Shown piece after piece: positions 36,287 through 44,067 of a stretch of DNA of 64,000 bases; positions within the stretch are counted from its first letter, which is position 1, and every line of letters begins with the position of its first letter. This stretch comes from Paraflavitalea soli. Lineage in GTDB: Bacteria; Bacteroidota; Bacteroidia; Chitinophagales; Chitinophagaceae. A model generated the notes under the pieces. It was not told the DNA's origin. It ran no database searches and was given only the letters and a program-made list of their open reading frames with translations. Where the stretch lies: the NCBI RefSeq assembly GCF_003555545.1, contig NZ_CP032157.1, positions 6,762,546-6,826,545 of the forward strand, given 5' to 3'. Position numbers and translations under genes: made by a program.

Positions 36287-36820
36287 TTAAGCGGTATTGG
36301 TCCTGAACTTTTCTTTACGGTAAAAGAGCAATTCGGTGACCAGTATTAACAATAAACTGACCCCGGTTGTTGCCAATACTTTGCCCAGGAAATACCAAAA
36401 GGAGCCAAACTGGATCCATTCCAAAATTACAAGCCAGGTGTTGTGCAGCAACGTTAAAATAAGGATATAGGTAGCATAGGGAGCTAGTCCCATGCTGGTG
36501 ATAGAGGGGGATTTATAGTTTTGTTCGGCGCCTTCCTGCGGAATGAGGATGTTGATGAGAAAGGGGCGCAGGTAAGCGATCAATACACAGGCTGCGGCAT
36601 GCAGGCCGGGTGTACTGGTAAAAAAGTCGAGGCTGAGACCAAACAGAAATCCTACCAGGGTCAAAGTGCCGCGGGAGATCCTGAATGGCAGCCATAGGAT
36701 GTACAGGAAGTAGATGTAAGGAACTACAAAGCGGTGTATAGGTGGTATCTGAAACAGCACATACACCTGTATGAATATGAATAAAACAAAGCGGATTATA
36801 TTCTTAACAAGATCACTCAT
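36287..36820 (-). CDS. mreD: Rod shape-determining protein MreD
   Basis: A 177-residue inner-membrane protein of the elongasome with about five helices. It begins MSDLVKNIIRFVLFIFIQVYVLFQI, and contains FLFGLSLDFFTSTPGLHAAACVLIAYLRPFL, the family's Asp-containing helix region. Its start overlaps the last codons of mreC by 8 bp, indicating translational coupling. MreD is always poorly conserved; position between mreC and mrdA makes the call secure. Confidence 0.9.
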   Translation of the reverse strand: MSDLVKNIIRFVLFIFIQVYVLFQIPPIHRFVVPYIYFLYILWLPFRISRGTLTLVGFLFGLSLDFFTSTPGLHAAACVLIAYLRPFLINILIPQEGAEQNYKSPSITSMGLAPYATYILILTLLHNTWLVILEWIQFGSFWYFLGKVLATTGVSLLLILVTELLFYRKEKFRTNTA

Positions 36821-37664
36821 TGGTTTTTATTTTCTCCTCCAGCTTTTTCTGTTCGTCTTTTTGCAGGTTTTCAACGACCACGGTATGCTCTAAGTTATAG
36901 AAATCGGTGGCTGTTTTCAACCTGAGTGTATAGAAATTGCTTGATTTGTCATCCACTATTTCTGCTACGGTGCCGATCATCACGCCTTGGGGGAAGCGGC
37001 TGGAATACTGGCTGGTGACGATGGTATCACCTTTGGTAACCTGCATGCTTTTGGGCAGGTTGATCATGGTGAGGTAGGCAGGGTTTTTCCCATCCCAAAG
37101 GACCTGGCCTGTTTCACCGCTTTTCTTGAGTTTGGCGCTCTGGCGGCTTTGGCTGTGCAGGAGACTCATGACCACGGCCATATTTTCGCTGGTGAAAATG
37201 ACGGTGCCGGCGACTCCTGAGGGGCTGATTACGCCCATATCTTTCCGGATGCCTTGTTTTTCTCCGCGGTGGATGGTGAAATAGTTGTTCTGGAAGTTGA
37301 CGGAGTTATTGATCACTTTGGCTGCCCGGAAGAAGTATTTCCGGTAATGGCCCAGGGTGTCATAAGCAATGGTGTCCTGAACTGTGCGGAGGGTAGTATC
37401 GGGAGCTTCGAAGTTCTCACGCAGTTGGTTGCGGAGTTGTTCATTTTCCTTTACCAGGGCTTCGTTGGTCTTTTTGAGTTTAAAATAGTACTCAATGTTG
37501 TTGTACTTTTCATTGATACGGCCTGTTACCTCGTTGGCTACACCCATAAAGGCTGCTTCGTGGAAGCGATTGTAGTGAAACAGGATATACAATGCCACCA
37601 GTTGCATCACCATGAAGAACAGGAAGTTAAAGTACCTTCTGATGAAGAGAAAAATATTACGCAC
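36813..37664 (-). CDS. mreC: Rod shape-determining protein MreC
   Basis: A 283-residue protein with one N-terminal membrane helix (residues ~10-30), a coiled coil (EYYFKLKKTNEALVKENEQLRNQL, ~58-80) and a periplasmic beta domain (NNYFTIHRGEKQGIRKDMGVISPSGVAGTV, ~125-155, the family's hallmark). It links MreB and PBP2. The basic/acidic C-terminus overlaps mreD. It lies 97 bp after mreB; the gap contains an inverted pair of 8-bp repeat arrays. Confidence 0.92.
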   Translation of the reverse strand: MRNIFLFIRRYFNFLFFMVMQLVALYILFHYNRFHEAAFMGVANEVTGRINEKYNNIEYYFKLKKTNEALVKENEQLRNQLRENFEAPDTTLRTVQDTIAYDTLGHYRKYFFRAAKVINNSVNFQNNYFTIHRGEKQGIRKDMGVISPSGVAGTVIFTSENMAVVMSLLHSQSRQSAKLKKSGETGQVLWDGKNPAYLTMINLPKSMQVTKGDTIVTSQYSSRFPQGVMIGTVAEIVDDKSSNFYTLRLKTATDFYNLEHTVVVENLQKDEQKKLEEKIKTNE

Positions 37665-37681
37665 CTGCGGTATAGTTTTAA

Positions 37682-37766
37682 GTTGATCAGTTGAAAGGTT
37701 AATAAGCTGGAAACGGGCAAAGAACAGGCCATACCTGTAAACCTGTCAACTTTTCAACCTGTTAGC
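37682..37766. repeat. Inverted pair of 8-bp repeat arrays (GTTGAAAG type)
   Basis: Four octamer units of the GTTGAAAG type lie on the plus strand (37682-37713), and four of the same type lie on the minus strand (37766-37735). The transcript of the mreB-mreC spacer can fold into a long imperfect hairpin. The array overlaps the mreB stop codon. The same word family recurs at 46374-46445. Confidence 0.75.
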
Positions 37767-38787
37767 GCATCACGAAGGGATAATGCTCATAGTTCTTTAA
37801 AGCCAATCCTGTACCGCGTACAACACTCTTCAGGGGGTCATCGGCCACATGTACGGGTAACTTGATCTTTTGACTGAGCCTTTTATCCAGTCCACGCAGT
37901 AAGGCGCCGCCACCGGTAAGATACAGGCCGCGGCGATAGATGTCGGCTGCGAGCTCGGGCGGTGTCATTTCCAGCGCTTTCAGGATGGCTTCTTCGATCT
38001 TAAAGATGCTTTTATCCAGTGCTTCGGCAATTTCCTGGTAGCTGACCATGATCTGTTTGGGGATACCGGTTACGAGGTCACGTCCGTTAACAGGAATATC
38101 ATCGGGTGGGTTGTCCAGGTCTTTCATCGCAGCTCCGATGTTGATCTTGATCTGCTCGGCAGTACGTTCTCCGATGAGGAGGCTATGGTAGCGGCGCAAA
38201 GCTTCCATAATGTCGGCGGTGAATTCATCACCGGCGATACGGATACTTTGGTCACAAACGATACCTGCCAGGGCTATTACGGTAATACCGGTGGTACCAC
38301 CGCCGATATCGATGATCATGTTACCAACGGGTTCTTCTACGTCGATGCCGATACCCAGTGCCGCTGCCATCGGCTCGTGTAAGAGGTATACTTCTTTGGC
38401 GCCAGCCTGTTCCGCACTGTCACGAACAGCACGTTTTTCTACTTCAGTAATGCTGGAAGGGATGCAGATCATCATTCTCCAGCTGGGTGGGAACAAAGGT
38501 TTTTTGGGATAGATCATTTTGATCATCTCCCGTATCATGAGCTCTGCGGCATTAAAATCGGCAATTACACCATCCTTCAATGGGCGAACCGTGCGGATAC
38601 TTTCATGCGTCTTCTCGTGCATCATTAAGGCACGCTTACCTACAGCCAGTACGGTTTTGGGGTTATTTCGATCCAGGGCAACGATGCTTGGTTCATTCAC
38701 TACTACTTCATCGTTATGGATAATGAGGGTATTGGCAGTACCCAGGTCTATGGCAATCTCCTGGGTGAAAAAATTGAATAAGCCCAT
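37762..38787 (-). CDS. mreB: Rod-shape actin homologue MreB
   Basis: A 341-residue actin-like ATPase that orients the elongasome on the inner face of the membrane. It begins MGLFNFFTQEIAIDLGTANTLI (phosphate 1 motif), and has NMIIDIGGGTTGITVIAL (phosphate 2, near residue 158) and LYLTGGGALLRGLDKRL (adenosine motif, near 290). Length is typical. It is the first gene of the mreBCD-mrdA-rodA-mrdA operon; the 594-bp region upstream separates it from the divergent sigma-factor gene. Confidence 0.95.
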   Translation of the reverse strand: MGLFNFFTQEIAIDLGTANTLIIHNDEVVVNEPSIVALDRNNPKTVLAVGKRALMMHEKTHESIRTVRPLKDGVIADFNAAELMIREMIKMIYPKKPLFPPSWRMMICIPSSITEVEKRAVRDSAEQAGAKEVYLLHEPMAAALGIGIDVEEPVGNMIIDIGGGTTGITVIALAGIVCDQSIRIAGDEFTADIMEALRRYHSLLIGERTAEQIKINIGAAMKDLDNPPDDIPVNGRDLVTGIPKQIMVSYQEIAEALDKSIFKIEEAILKALEMTPPELAADIYRRGLYLTGGGALLRGLDKRLSQKIKLPVHVADDPLKSVVRGTGLALKNYEHYPFVMR

Positions 38788-39381
38788 TTTAAAAGGTCAG
38801 ATTTTTGGATATGAATATAATGCCTGCAAAATTGATGCAAATAATCCGAATTAACAAAGTGAAACCCTTACCAGAACAGTATTTTTTCAACAAGTGTGAA
38901 TTCTGCTGCGGTACATTAGCTACTACTTCGGTCGAGATGTTCTTTTGACAATGCGGTTGCTGCTGTTGCACTAACGTTTGATATCACTGTTAATTGTTTT
39001 GCTTTGTTTATTTCGAACATTTTTTTGTGTTGATGACAGATGCACTGCAAACTACGTGCTACAAACGGAGGAACAGAAAATCCGAATGAAGGAACTATGT
39101 AAATAACAACTGATGATGGGATGTTGTTTACTGCAGAAAATGGCAAGTAAACCTACGGTAGTTTTGCCGTGAAAACAGTGAGGCCGGGAGGGGGCGGGCA
39201 GTTTGCCGGAAAATGATAAAAACGCTGTAAGTATGACCAGGAGCGGTTTTGGGGTGCCGATAATGTGGTGGTTCTCCGTTTATCCATATGCAAATACTTT
39301 CATAAAGTATCTGCACGTTTTAAACCAAATGGGTTAATTTTATTCGAATTCATATTACTAACCAACCATAAATGCTAACCT
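38788..39381. other. 594-bp divergent intergenic region without a gene
   Basis: This spacer separates mreB (minus) from an ECF sigma gene (plus). Only short overlapping frames without family resemblance occur. A TAATTTTA at 39333-39340 is one base off the -7 consensus and could serve the sigma gene. No exact -7 element was found for mreB. No repeat array or strong hairpin is seen; regulatory content is likely but not readable here. Confidence 0.5.
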
Positions 39382-39933
39382 ATGGCGGTTACCACTCAAG
39401 ACAGTGAGTTGCTGATCCTATTTCGTGATCCTGCCACCAAAGAAAGTGCCTATACATCCATTATCAGGAAGTACCAGGAAAAGTTATACTGGCATGTTCG
39501 CCGTATGGTGATCGAACATGAAGATGCCAATGATGTGCTGCAAAATGTGTTCATCCGTGTTTGGAACGCGCTGGAGAATTTCAGGGAAGATTCGCAGTTG
39601 TATACCTGGCTTTACCGGATTGCAACGAATGAATGTCTTACTTTCCTGGAGCAACAGAAAAAGCGGGCATCTGTGCCACTGGGAGATGTAGAAAGCGGCC
39701 TCGAAAACAAGATCAAGGCGGATAAGGATTTTGATGCCAATAAACTGGAATGGAAGCTGCAGTTGGCTATCCAGCAACTGCCTGAAAAGCAGAGAATTGT
39801 ATTTGGATTAAGGTATTATGACGAGATGCCTTATGAAGAAATGGCCAAGGTATTGGAAACCTCAGAAGGGGCATTGAAAGCCTCTTACCACCATGCGGTA
39901 AAAAAAATTGAGGATTATATACTGAACCATTAA
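39382..39933 (+). CDS. ECF-type RNA polymerase sigma factor
   Basis: A 183-residue sigma-70 family factor with region 2 (HEDANDVLQNVFIRVWNALENFREDSQLYTWLYRIATNECLTFL, from residue ~48) and region 4 (LQLAIQQLPEKQRIVFGLRYYDEMPYEEMAKVLETSEGALKASYHHAVKKI, from ~125). It would direct transcription of a small regulon in response to an envelope signal. The genes for a single-TM repeat protein and a Spy-like protein follow within 40 bp, forming a sigma/anti-sigma/effector operon. The anti-sigma assignment of the second gene is inferred from this order. Confidence 0.92.
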   Translation: MAVTTQDSELLILFRDPATKESAYTSIIRKYQEKLYWHVRRMVIEHEDANDVLQNVFIRVWNALENFREDSQLYTWLYRIATNECLTFLEQQKKRASVPLGDVESGLENKIKADKDFDANKLEWKLQLAIQQLPEKQRIVFGLRYYDEMPYEEMAKVLETSEGALKASYHHAVKKIEDYILNH

Positions 39934-39968
39934 ACTTCCCTTAACAAAAACGGTCTGATATATTGCTC

Positions 39969-40844
39969 ATGGATCACAGTGTCAACATATTAAACGAGTT
40001 ACGGGCTATCAGCCCTGAAGTGGCGGCCATCAGCCGGCAACTTCCTTACCAGGCGCCGGCCGGCTATTTCGAGAACCTGCCGCTGCAGTTATTGCAACTG
40101 GCGAGGGAAGAAGAGCCGCTATCAACAGTCTTACCAAAGGCAGTAGTAAATCCCTATTCGGTGCCTGCCGGTTATTTTGATCAACTGGCTGATACGATCC
40201 TGCTGCGGGCCAAAGCTGCTGAGGAGGCGCTTACTGCGCAGGAGGAATTATCGGTTCTTTCTCCCCTGCTGAGCAGGTTGGATAAGAAACTGCCTTTTGA
40301 AGCGCCAGCCGGTTATTTTGCAGAACTTACGGACAATGTAGTGTCGGGCGCCAAAGCCATTGATTTTGTGAATGAAGAGCTGGAAAACCTGTCGCCTGTA
40401 ATGGCGGGATTGAAGGATAAACAGGTATACGAAGCGCCTGTTGGCTATTTTGAAGCGTTGCCCGGCCAGTTATTGAGCAGGGTAAAAAAGGACGCTGAGC
40501 CTGCGAAAGTGGTCGCTTTGGGTTTCAGGCGGAAAGTGATGCGGTATGCAGCGGCTGCAGCATTGATTGGGGCAGTAGTAACTGCTGCCTGGTGGTTCAC
40601 CGGCAAACCTGGTGCTTCAGGACCGGATATAGTGGTGGCGAAAGTAGATAAGTTATCCGTGACTGAATTGCAGGATTACCTGGAAGATGAACCGGTAGTC
40701 ATGTCTGCCGACCTGCTGGCGATCAATAGCCGACCTGAGCTGGAGGCCAACGATATGGGCGATCTGCTACAGAATGTATCAGATGATGAGATCCAAAAAT
40801 ATCTTGAGCAAAATATGCTCACCAAAAATACCGGTACGAACTAA
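39969..40844 (+). CDS. Single-TM protein with four APAGYF repeats, probable anti-sigma partner
   Basis: A 291-residue protein with no family that I recognise. A cytoplasmic part holds four copies of an APAGYF-like motif at residues 29-34, 65-70, 112-117 and 156-161, three of them within a longer unit that begins EL..LSP and ends near FExLPxxLL. One membrane helix follows (about 190-212, AAAAALIGAVVTAAWWF), then a periplasmic acidic tail with VTELQDYLEDEPVVMS. The layout (sigma gene 35 bp upstream, one TM) suggests an anti-sigma factor, but no zinc-binding ASD motif is visible. The ATG at 39969 is preferred to the TTG at 39963. Confidence 0.75.
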   Translation: MDHSVNILNELRAISPEVAAISRQLPYQAPAGYFENLPLQLLQLAREEEPLSTVLPKAVVNPYSVPAGYFDQLADTILLRAKAAEEALTAQEELSVLSPLLSRLDKKLPFEAPAGYFAELTDNVVSGAKAIDFVNEELENLSPVMAGLKDKQVYEAPVGYFEALPGQLLSRVKKDAEPAKVVALGFRRKVMRYAAAAALIGAVVTAAWWFTGKPGASGPDIVVAKVDKLSVTELQDYLEDEPVVMSADLLAINSRPELEANDMGDLLQNVSDDEIQKYLEQNMLTKNTGTN

Positions 40845-40856
40845 TTCTTTACGATC

Positions 40857-41285
40857 ATGAAAAAGTTATTGTTAATACTTACCCTCTTTTTAACCGTAGG
40901 ATTGGCTGTGACAGCACAGGATGACGGTGATGATAAGAAAACACCAGGGGGTAAGGTAGAGGCATTGAAGATTGCCTACATCACCCAGAAACTAAACCTC
41001 TCTCCGGAGGAAGCCCAGAAATTCTGGCCTATTTATAACAAATATGCGGCGGAGCTCCGCAAAGTGCGTGTGGATGGCCGGTTGAATAAAGAGACGGAAA
41101 TTGAAATAGAGGAGAAGCTGCTGGCTATCCGCAAGAAGTACAACGGGGAGTTTACAAAAGCATTGTCTCCTGAGAAAGTAAATGCCTTTTTCAAGGCTGA
41201 GAAAGACTTTGGCACAGTGCTCCAAAAAGAACTGCTGGAACGCCGGCAACAAAAGCTGGAGAACCGAAAAAACAACAATCACTGA
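40857..41285 (+). CDS. Small periplasmic Spy/CpxP-like protein
   Basis: A 142-residue secreted protein. A signal peptide (MKKLLLILTLFLTVGLAVTAQ) precedes an acidic stretch and a helical domain with LNLSPEEAQKFWPIYNKYAAELRKV (residues ~47-70), which resembles the LTxxQ helices of Spy/CpxP and the so-called ECF-sigma sensor proteins of Bacteroidota. It follows the repeat protein by 12 bp, so it belongs to the sigma operon and may sense or buffer misfolded envelope protein. That role is inferred from family and context. Confidence 0.7.
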   Translation: MKKLLLILTLFLTVGLAVTAQDDGDDKKTPGGKVEALKIAYITQKLNLSPEEAQKFWPIYNKYAAELRKVRVDGRLNKETEIEIEEKLLAIRKKYNGEFTKALSPEKVNAFFKAEKDFGTVLQKELLERRQQKLENRKNNNH

Positions 41286-41375
41286 TCAATCGGCACACTC
41301 ACTTAGGTGTTTTTCATAGGTTAGCACGGCCGGCTCTGTTGAGGGCGGGCCTTCCTGTTGGAAAAGGTATCAGCA

Positions 41376-41433
41376 GTTAGCGATTAACTTTTAGCGCCTT
41401 TGCTTCGCTAATACCTAACAGCGAAAAGCTAAG
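41376..41433. repeat. Inverted heptamer arrays (GTTAGCG type) at the uvrC 3' end
   Basis: Three 7-bp units lie on the plus strand at 41376-41396, and four of the same type lie on the minus strand at 41433-41406, overlapping the uvrC stop codon. The arms can pair. The arrangement lies between convergent genes and may act as a 3'-end structure for both. Confidence 0.65.
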
Positions 41434-43273
41434 TGCCAGGTGCCAGCGGAGGAATATCAGTGGGTTGACTGGTCCCGGTAAAGTGATCCCGGATGAGTTT
41501 GGCCTTGGAGGCGCCTACTGCTTTTGACAATTCTTCTTCAGACAGCTCCTTAATACGTTTTACTGACTTAAATTCTTTGAGCAACTGATCGGCGGTATTC
41601 TTGCCGATCCCTTTGATCTGCTCCAGTTCATTTTTAAAAGTGCCTTTGCTGCGTTTCTGCCGGTGGAAGGTAATGCCAAAGCGGTGTACCTCATCGCGGA
41701 TACGGCGTATCAGTTTCAGGCTTTCACTGTTGTAAGGAAGCTTTACGGATTCCTGGTCTCCGGGGAAGAAGATCTCCTCTTCATTTTTGGCCAGTCCTAC
41801 CAGGGTCATGGTACCCTGTAAGCCCAGCTCTTCAATACTTTCCAGGGCAGCGCCTAGCTGGCCTTTACCACCATCGATGATCACCAACTGGGGGAAGCTC
41901 TGATTTTCATCCTGCAGTCTTTTGTAACGGCGGTAAACGACCTCTTTCATAGTGGCAAAGTCGTTGATACCCTGTACAGTCTTTACATTATAATGGCGGT
42001 AGTCTTTTTTACTGGGAATGCCGTCTTTGAAGCATACCATGGCTGATACAGGATAACTGCCCTGGAAGTTGGAGTTATCGAAGCATTCAATATGGATGGG
42101 CGCCAGGGGCAACTGCAGATCTTCCTGCAACTGGTACAGTACTTCCTTGCGTTCTGCATCGTCCTTGCCTTCCAGCCTGAGTATCTTTTTCCTTTTCAGT
42201 TCTTCCTGGAAGTAATTGACATTCTTCTCGGACAATTCGAGCAGCTTCCTTTTATCACCTCCTTTGGGAATGGTGAGCAGGACATTGGGTTCGGAATAAT
42301 CCAATTCAAACGGCACAATGATCTCCTGGGAGAGGCTGTTAAAGGTGCCACGGAGCTGTGCGATGGCAAAGGATAATACTTCTTCATCCGGCTCATCGAG
42401 GTGTGTTTCGAGCTGGGAGGTATGGGTTTGCACGATGGTGCCGTTCTCGACCATCAGGTAATTGACATAGGCCTGGTCTCCATCACGCAGGAGGGAGAAG
42501 ACATCCACATTGGTAAGACGGTTGGTGGTAATGATGGACCTGGCCTGGTATTGTTCGAGGTGATCCAGCTTTTTGCGGATGATCTCTGCTTTTTCAAAGG
42601 CCAGGTTGGCTGCAGCGGCTTTCATTTCCTCCTTAAAGTGATGTATGACGGGGTTGAGGTTTCCTTTGAGTATGTTCCGGATCTGTTGCAGGCCATCACG
42701 ATAATCTTCTGCCGTTTGTAATCCTTCACAGGGGCCTTTGCAATTGCCGAGGTGGTATTCCAGGCAAACCTTAAATTTCTTCTTCTGTATATTGTTGTCG
42801 GTCAGGTTGAGCTTGCAGGTGCGCAGGGGAATATTGTTGCGGATAAAGGCTATCAATTCCCGCACCCTGCCTACGGAGGTGAAAGGCCCCAGGTATTCCG
42901 AGCCGTCGGCTATGACGGTGCGGGTAAGGAAGATACGGGGGAAAGGCTCTTTCTTGATGACGATATAGGGATAGGTCTTATCGTCTTTGAGGTTGATGTT
43001 GAACCGTGGCTGGAACTGCTTGATCAGGGAGTTTTCGAGCAAAAAGGCATCCTGTTCGGAATCTACAATGGTAAACTCGATGTGGTGGATGCGCTGGACC
43101 AGCTCATGTGTTTTGTAAGACGTGAAGGTCTTTACAAAGTAGGAGCTTACTCTTTTGCGCAGGCTTTTGGCTTTACCCACGTATAAGAGGGTATTCTGTG
43201 CATCGTAGTATTTGTAAATGCCGGGGTTGACCGGGATGGTATGTGCAATATTTTGAAATTCCTGTGCCGTCAT
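41429..43273 (-). CDS. uvrC: UvrABC system subunit C
   Basis: A 614-residue excinuclease subunit making both incisions in nucleotide excision repair. In order: GIY-YIG nuclease domain (NPGIYKYYDAQNTLLYVGKAKSLRKRVSSYF, residues ~18-50), a Cys-containing region (KVCLEYHLGNCKGPCEG, ~160-176), the UVR motif (~205-240), the RNase H-like endonuclease domain (IECFDNSNFQGSYPVSAMVCF and LVIIDGGKGQLGAA with catalytic Asp), and C-terminal HhH motifs (LEQIKGIGKNTADQLLKEFKS). The frame is open to 43306, but MTAQEFQNIAHTIP at 43273 is the better start. A lipoprotein gene lies upstream on the same strand. Confidence 0.96.
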   Translation of the reverse strand: MTAQEFQNIAHTIPVNPGIYKYYDAQNTLLYVGKAKSLRKRVSSYFVKTFTSYKTHELVQRIHHIEFTIVDSEQDAFLLENSLIKQFQPRFNINLKDDKTYPYIVIKKEPFPRIFLTRTVIADGSEYLGPFTSVGRVRELIAFIRNNIPLRTCKLNLTDNNIQKKKFKVCLEYHLGNCKGPCEGLQTAEDYRDGLQQIRNILKGNLNPVIHHFKEEMKAAAANLAFEKAEIIRKKLDHLEQYQARSIITTNRLTNVDVFSLLRDGDQAYVNYLMVENGTIVQTHTSQLETHLDEPDEEVLSFAIAQLRGTFNSLSQEIIVPFELDYSEPNVLLTIPKGGDKRKLLELSEKNVNYFQEELKRKKILRLEGKDDAERKEVLYQLQEDLQLPLAPIHIECFDNSNFQGSYPVSAMVCFKDGIPSKKDYRHYNVKTVQGINDFATMKEVVYRRYKRLQDENQSFPQLVIIDGGKGQLGAALESIEELGLQGTMTLVGLAKNEEEIFFPGDQESVKLPYNSESLKLIRRIRDEVHRFGITFHRQKRSKGTFKNELEQIKGIGKNTADQLLKEFKSVKRIKELSEEELSKAVGASKAKLIRDHFTGTSQPTDIPPLAPGT

Positions 43274-43369
43274 ATCTGATCTGCCACGCCTTAGGGCAGG
43301 GTGCAAATTAGCGAAAAACGATCGCAGATGGGCAAGGATTGCATGGATTGAAGCGCGGAGAAGGGGGGA

Positions 43370-43990
43370 TTATTCTCCAAATTGTTCGGGGTCCCAGATC
43401 AGTTTTTCGATGCTGGTAATGGCTGGCCCCTTTTTGGGTTGGCGGATGGTAACGATATAGAAGTACTGGCGGGTTTTCCAGGTCAGTTTTTGCTGTATGG
43501 TGGTATCGCCGGCGGCCCATTCTTTTTCCAGGTAAAACCGGCTTACCTGGTCGCCGGAGGAGGAGGTTGAAGGGGTAATATAAGCTACTACGTTGCGCAA
43601 GGCAAGGGCGGGGTCGTTGGGGGTATAGATAAACTGCAGCTGCCCGGTTGATTCATCAGCCAGTGAGCTTTCGGTGAATTTCTGGCGGAAGGTGGTGGTT
43701 TCCAGTTCGGGCATCAGGAAGGCGGCTGCTAACTGGTGAAAGACGGCGGGTTTGATAAAAAGGGAGTCTTTCTTCCCGTTGATGGTCGTTTTTTTCAGGA
43801 TACCTCCTGCAAAGGAGTCCACATGGCGAAGGTCCTGGCGTATCAGCTCGATGATGGGCAGGTAGGCAAGGGTGGAATCGGTGACGGTGGAGTCTTTGCC
43901 GGCCGCGGGGGTATTGGCGGCGGATTGGCTGCTATTGTCTTTACAAGCGGTGATAAACAGGATAACCAGTAAGGCCGGGAATAACTTCAT
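43370..43990 (-). CDS. Putative lipoprotein of unknown function
   Basis: A 206-residue protein with a lipoprotein signal (MKLFPALLVILFITACKDN, lipobox ITAC, Cys16) and a low-complexity Ser/Ala/Thr linker. The mature domain contains IELIRQDLRHVDSFAGGILKKTTINGKKDS and VVAYITPSTSSSGDQVSRFYLEKEW. It resembles no family that I can name. It stands 96 bp upstream of uvrC on the same strand, so they may share a transcript, although no functional link is evident. Confidence 0.75.
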   Translation of the reverse strand: MKLFPALLVILFITACKDNSSQSAANTPAAGKDSTVTDSTLAYLPIIELIRQDLRHVDSFAGGILKKTTINGKKDSLFIKPAVFHQLAAAFLMPELETTTFRQKFTESSLADESTGQLQFIYTPNDPALALRNVVAYITPSTSSSGDQVSRFYLEKEWAAGDTTIQQKLTWKTRQYFYIVTIRQPKKGPAITSIEKLIWDPEQFGE

Positions 43991-44011
43991 GTTTGGAAAA
44001 TAGATGTAAAA

Positions 44012-44048
44012 ATAAAAGCTGCTGTTGTGTTATAACGGCAGCTTTTAT
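44012..44048 (-). terminator. Terminator after the TM-barrel gene
   Basis: ATAAAAGCTGC (44012-44022) and GCAGCTTTTAT (44038-44048) form a perfect 11-bp stem. On the minus strand it is followed by TTTTTAC. It lies 20 nt past the stop of the gene ending at 44068. Confidence 0.85.
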
Positions 44049-44067
44049 CCATAATTGTGTATATGGC

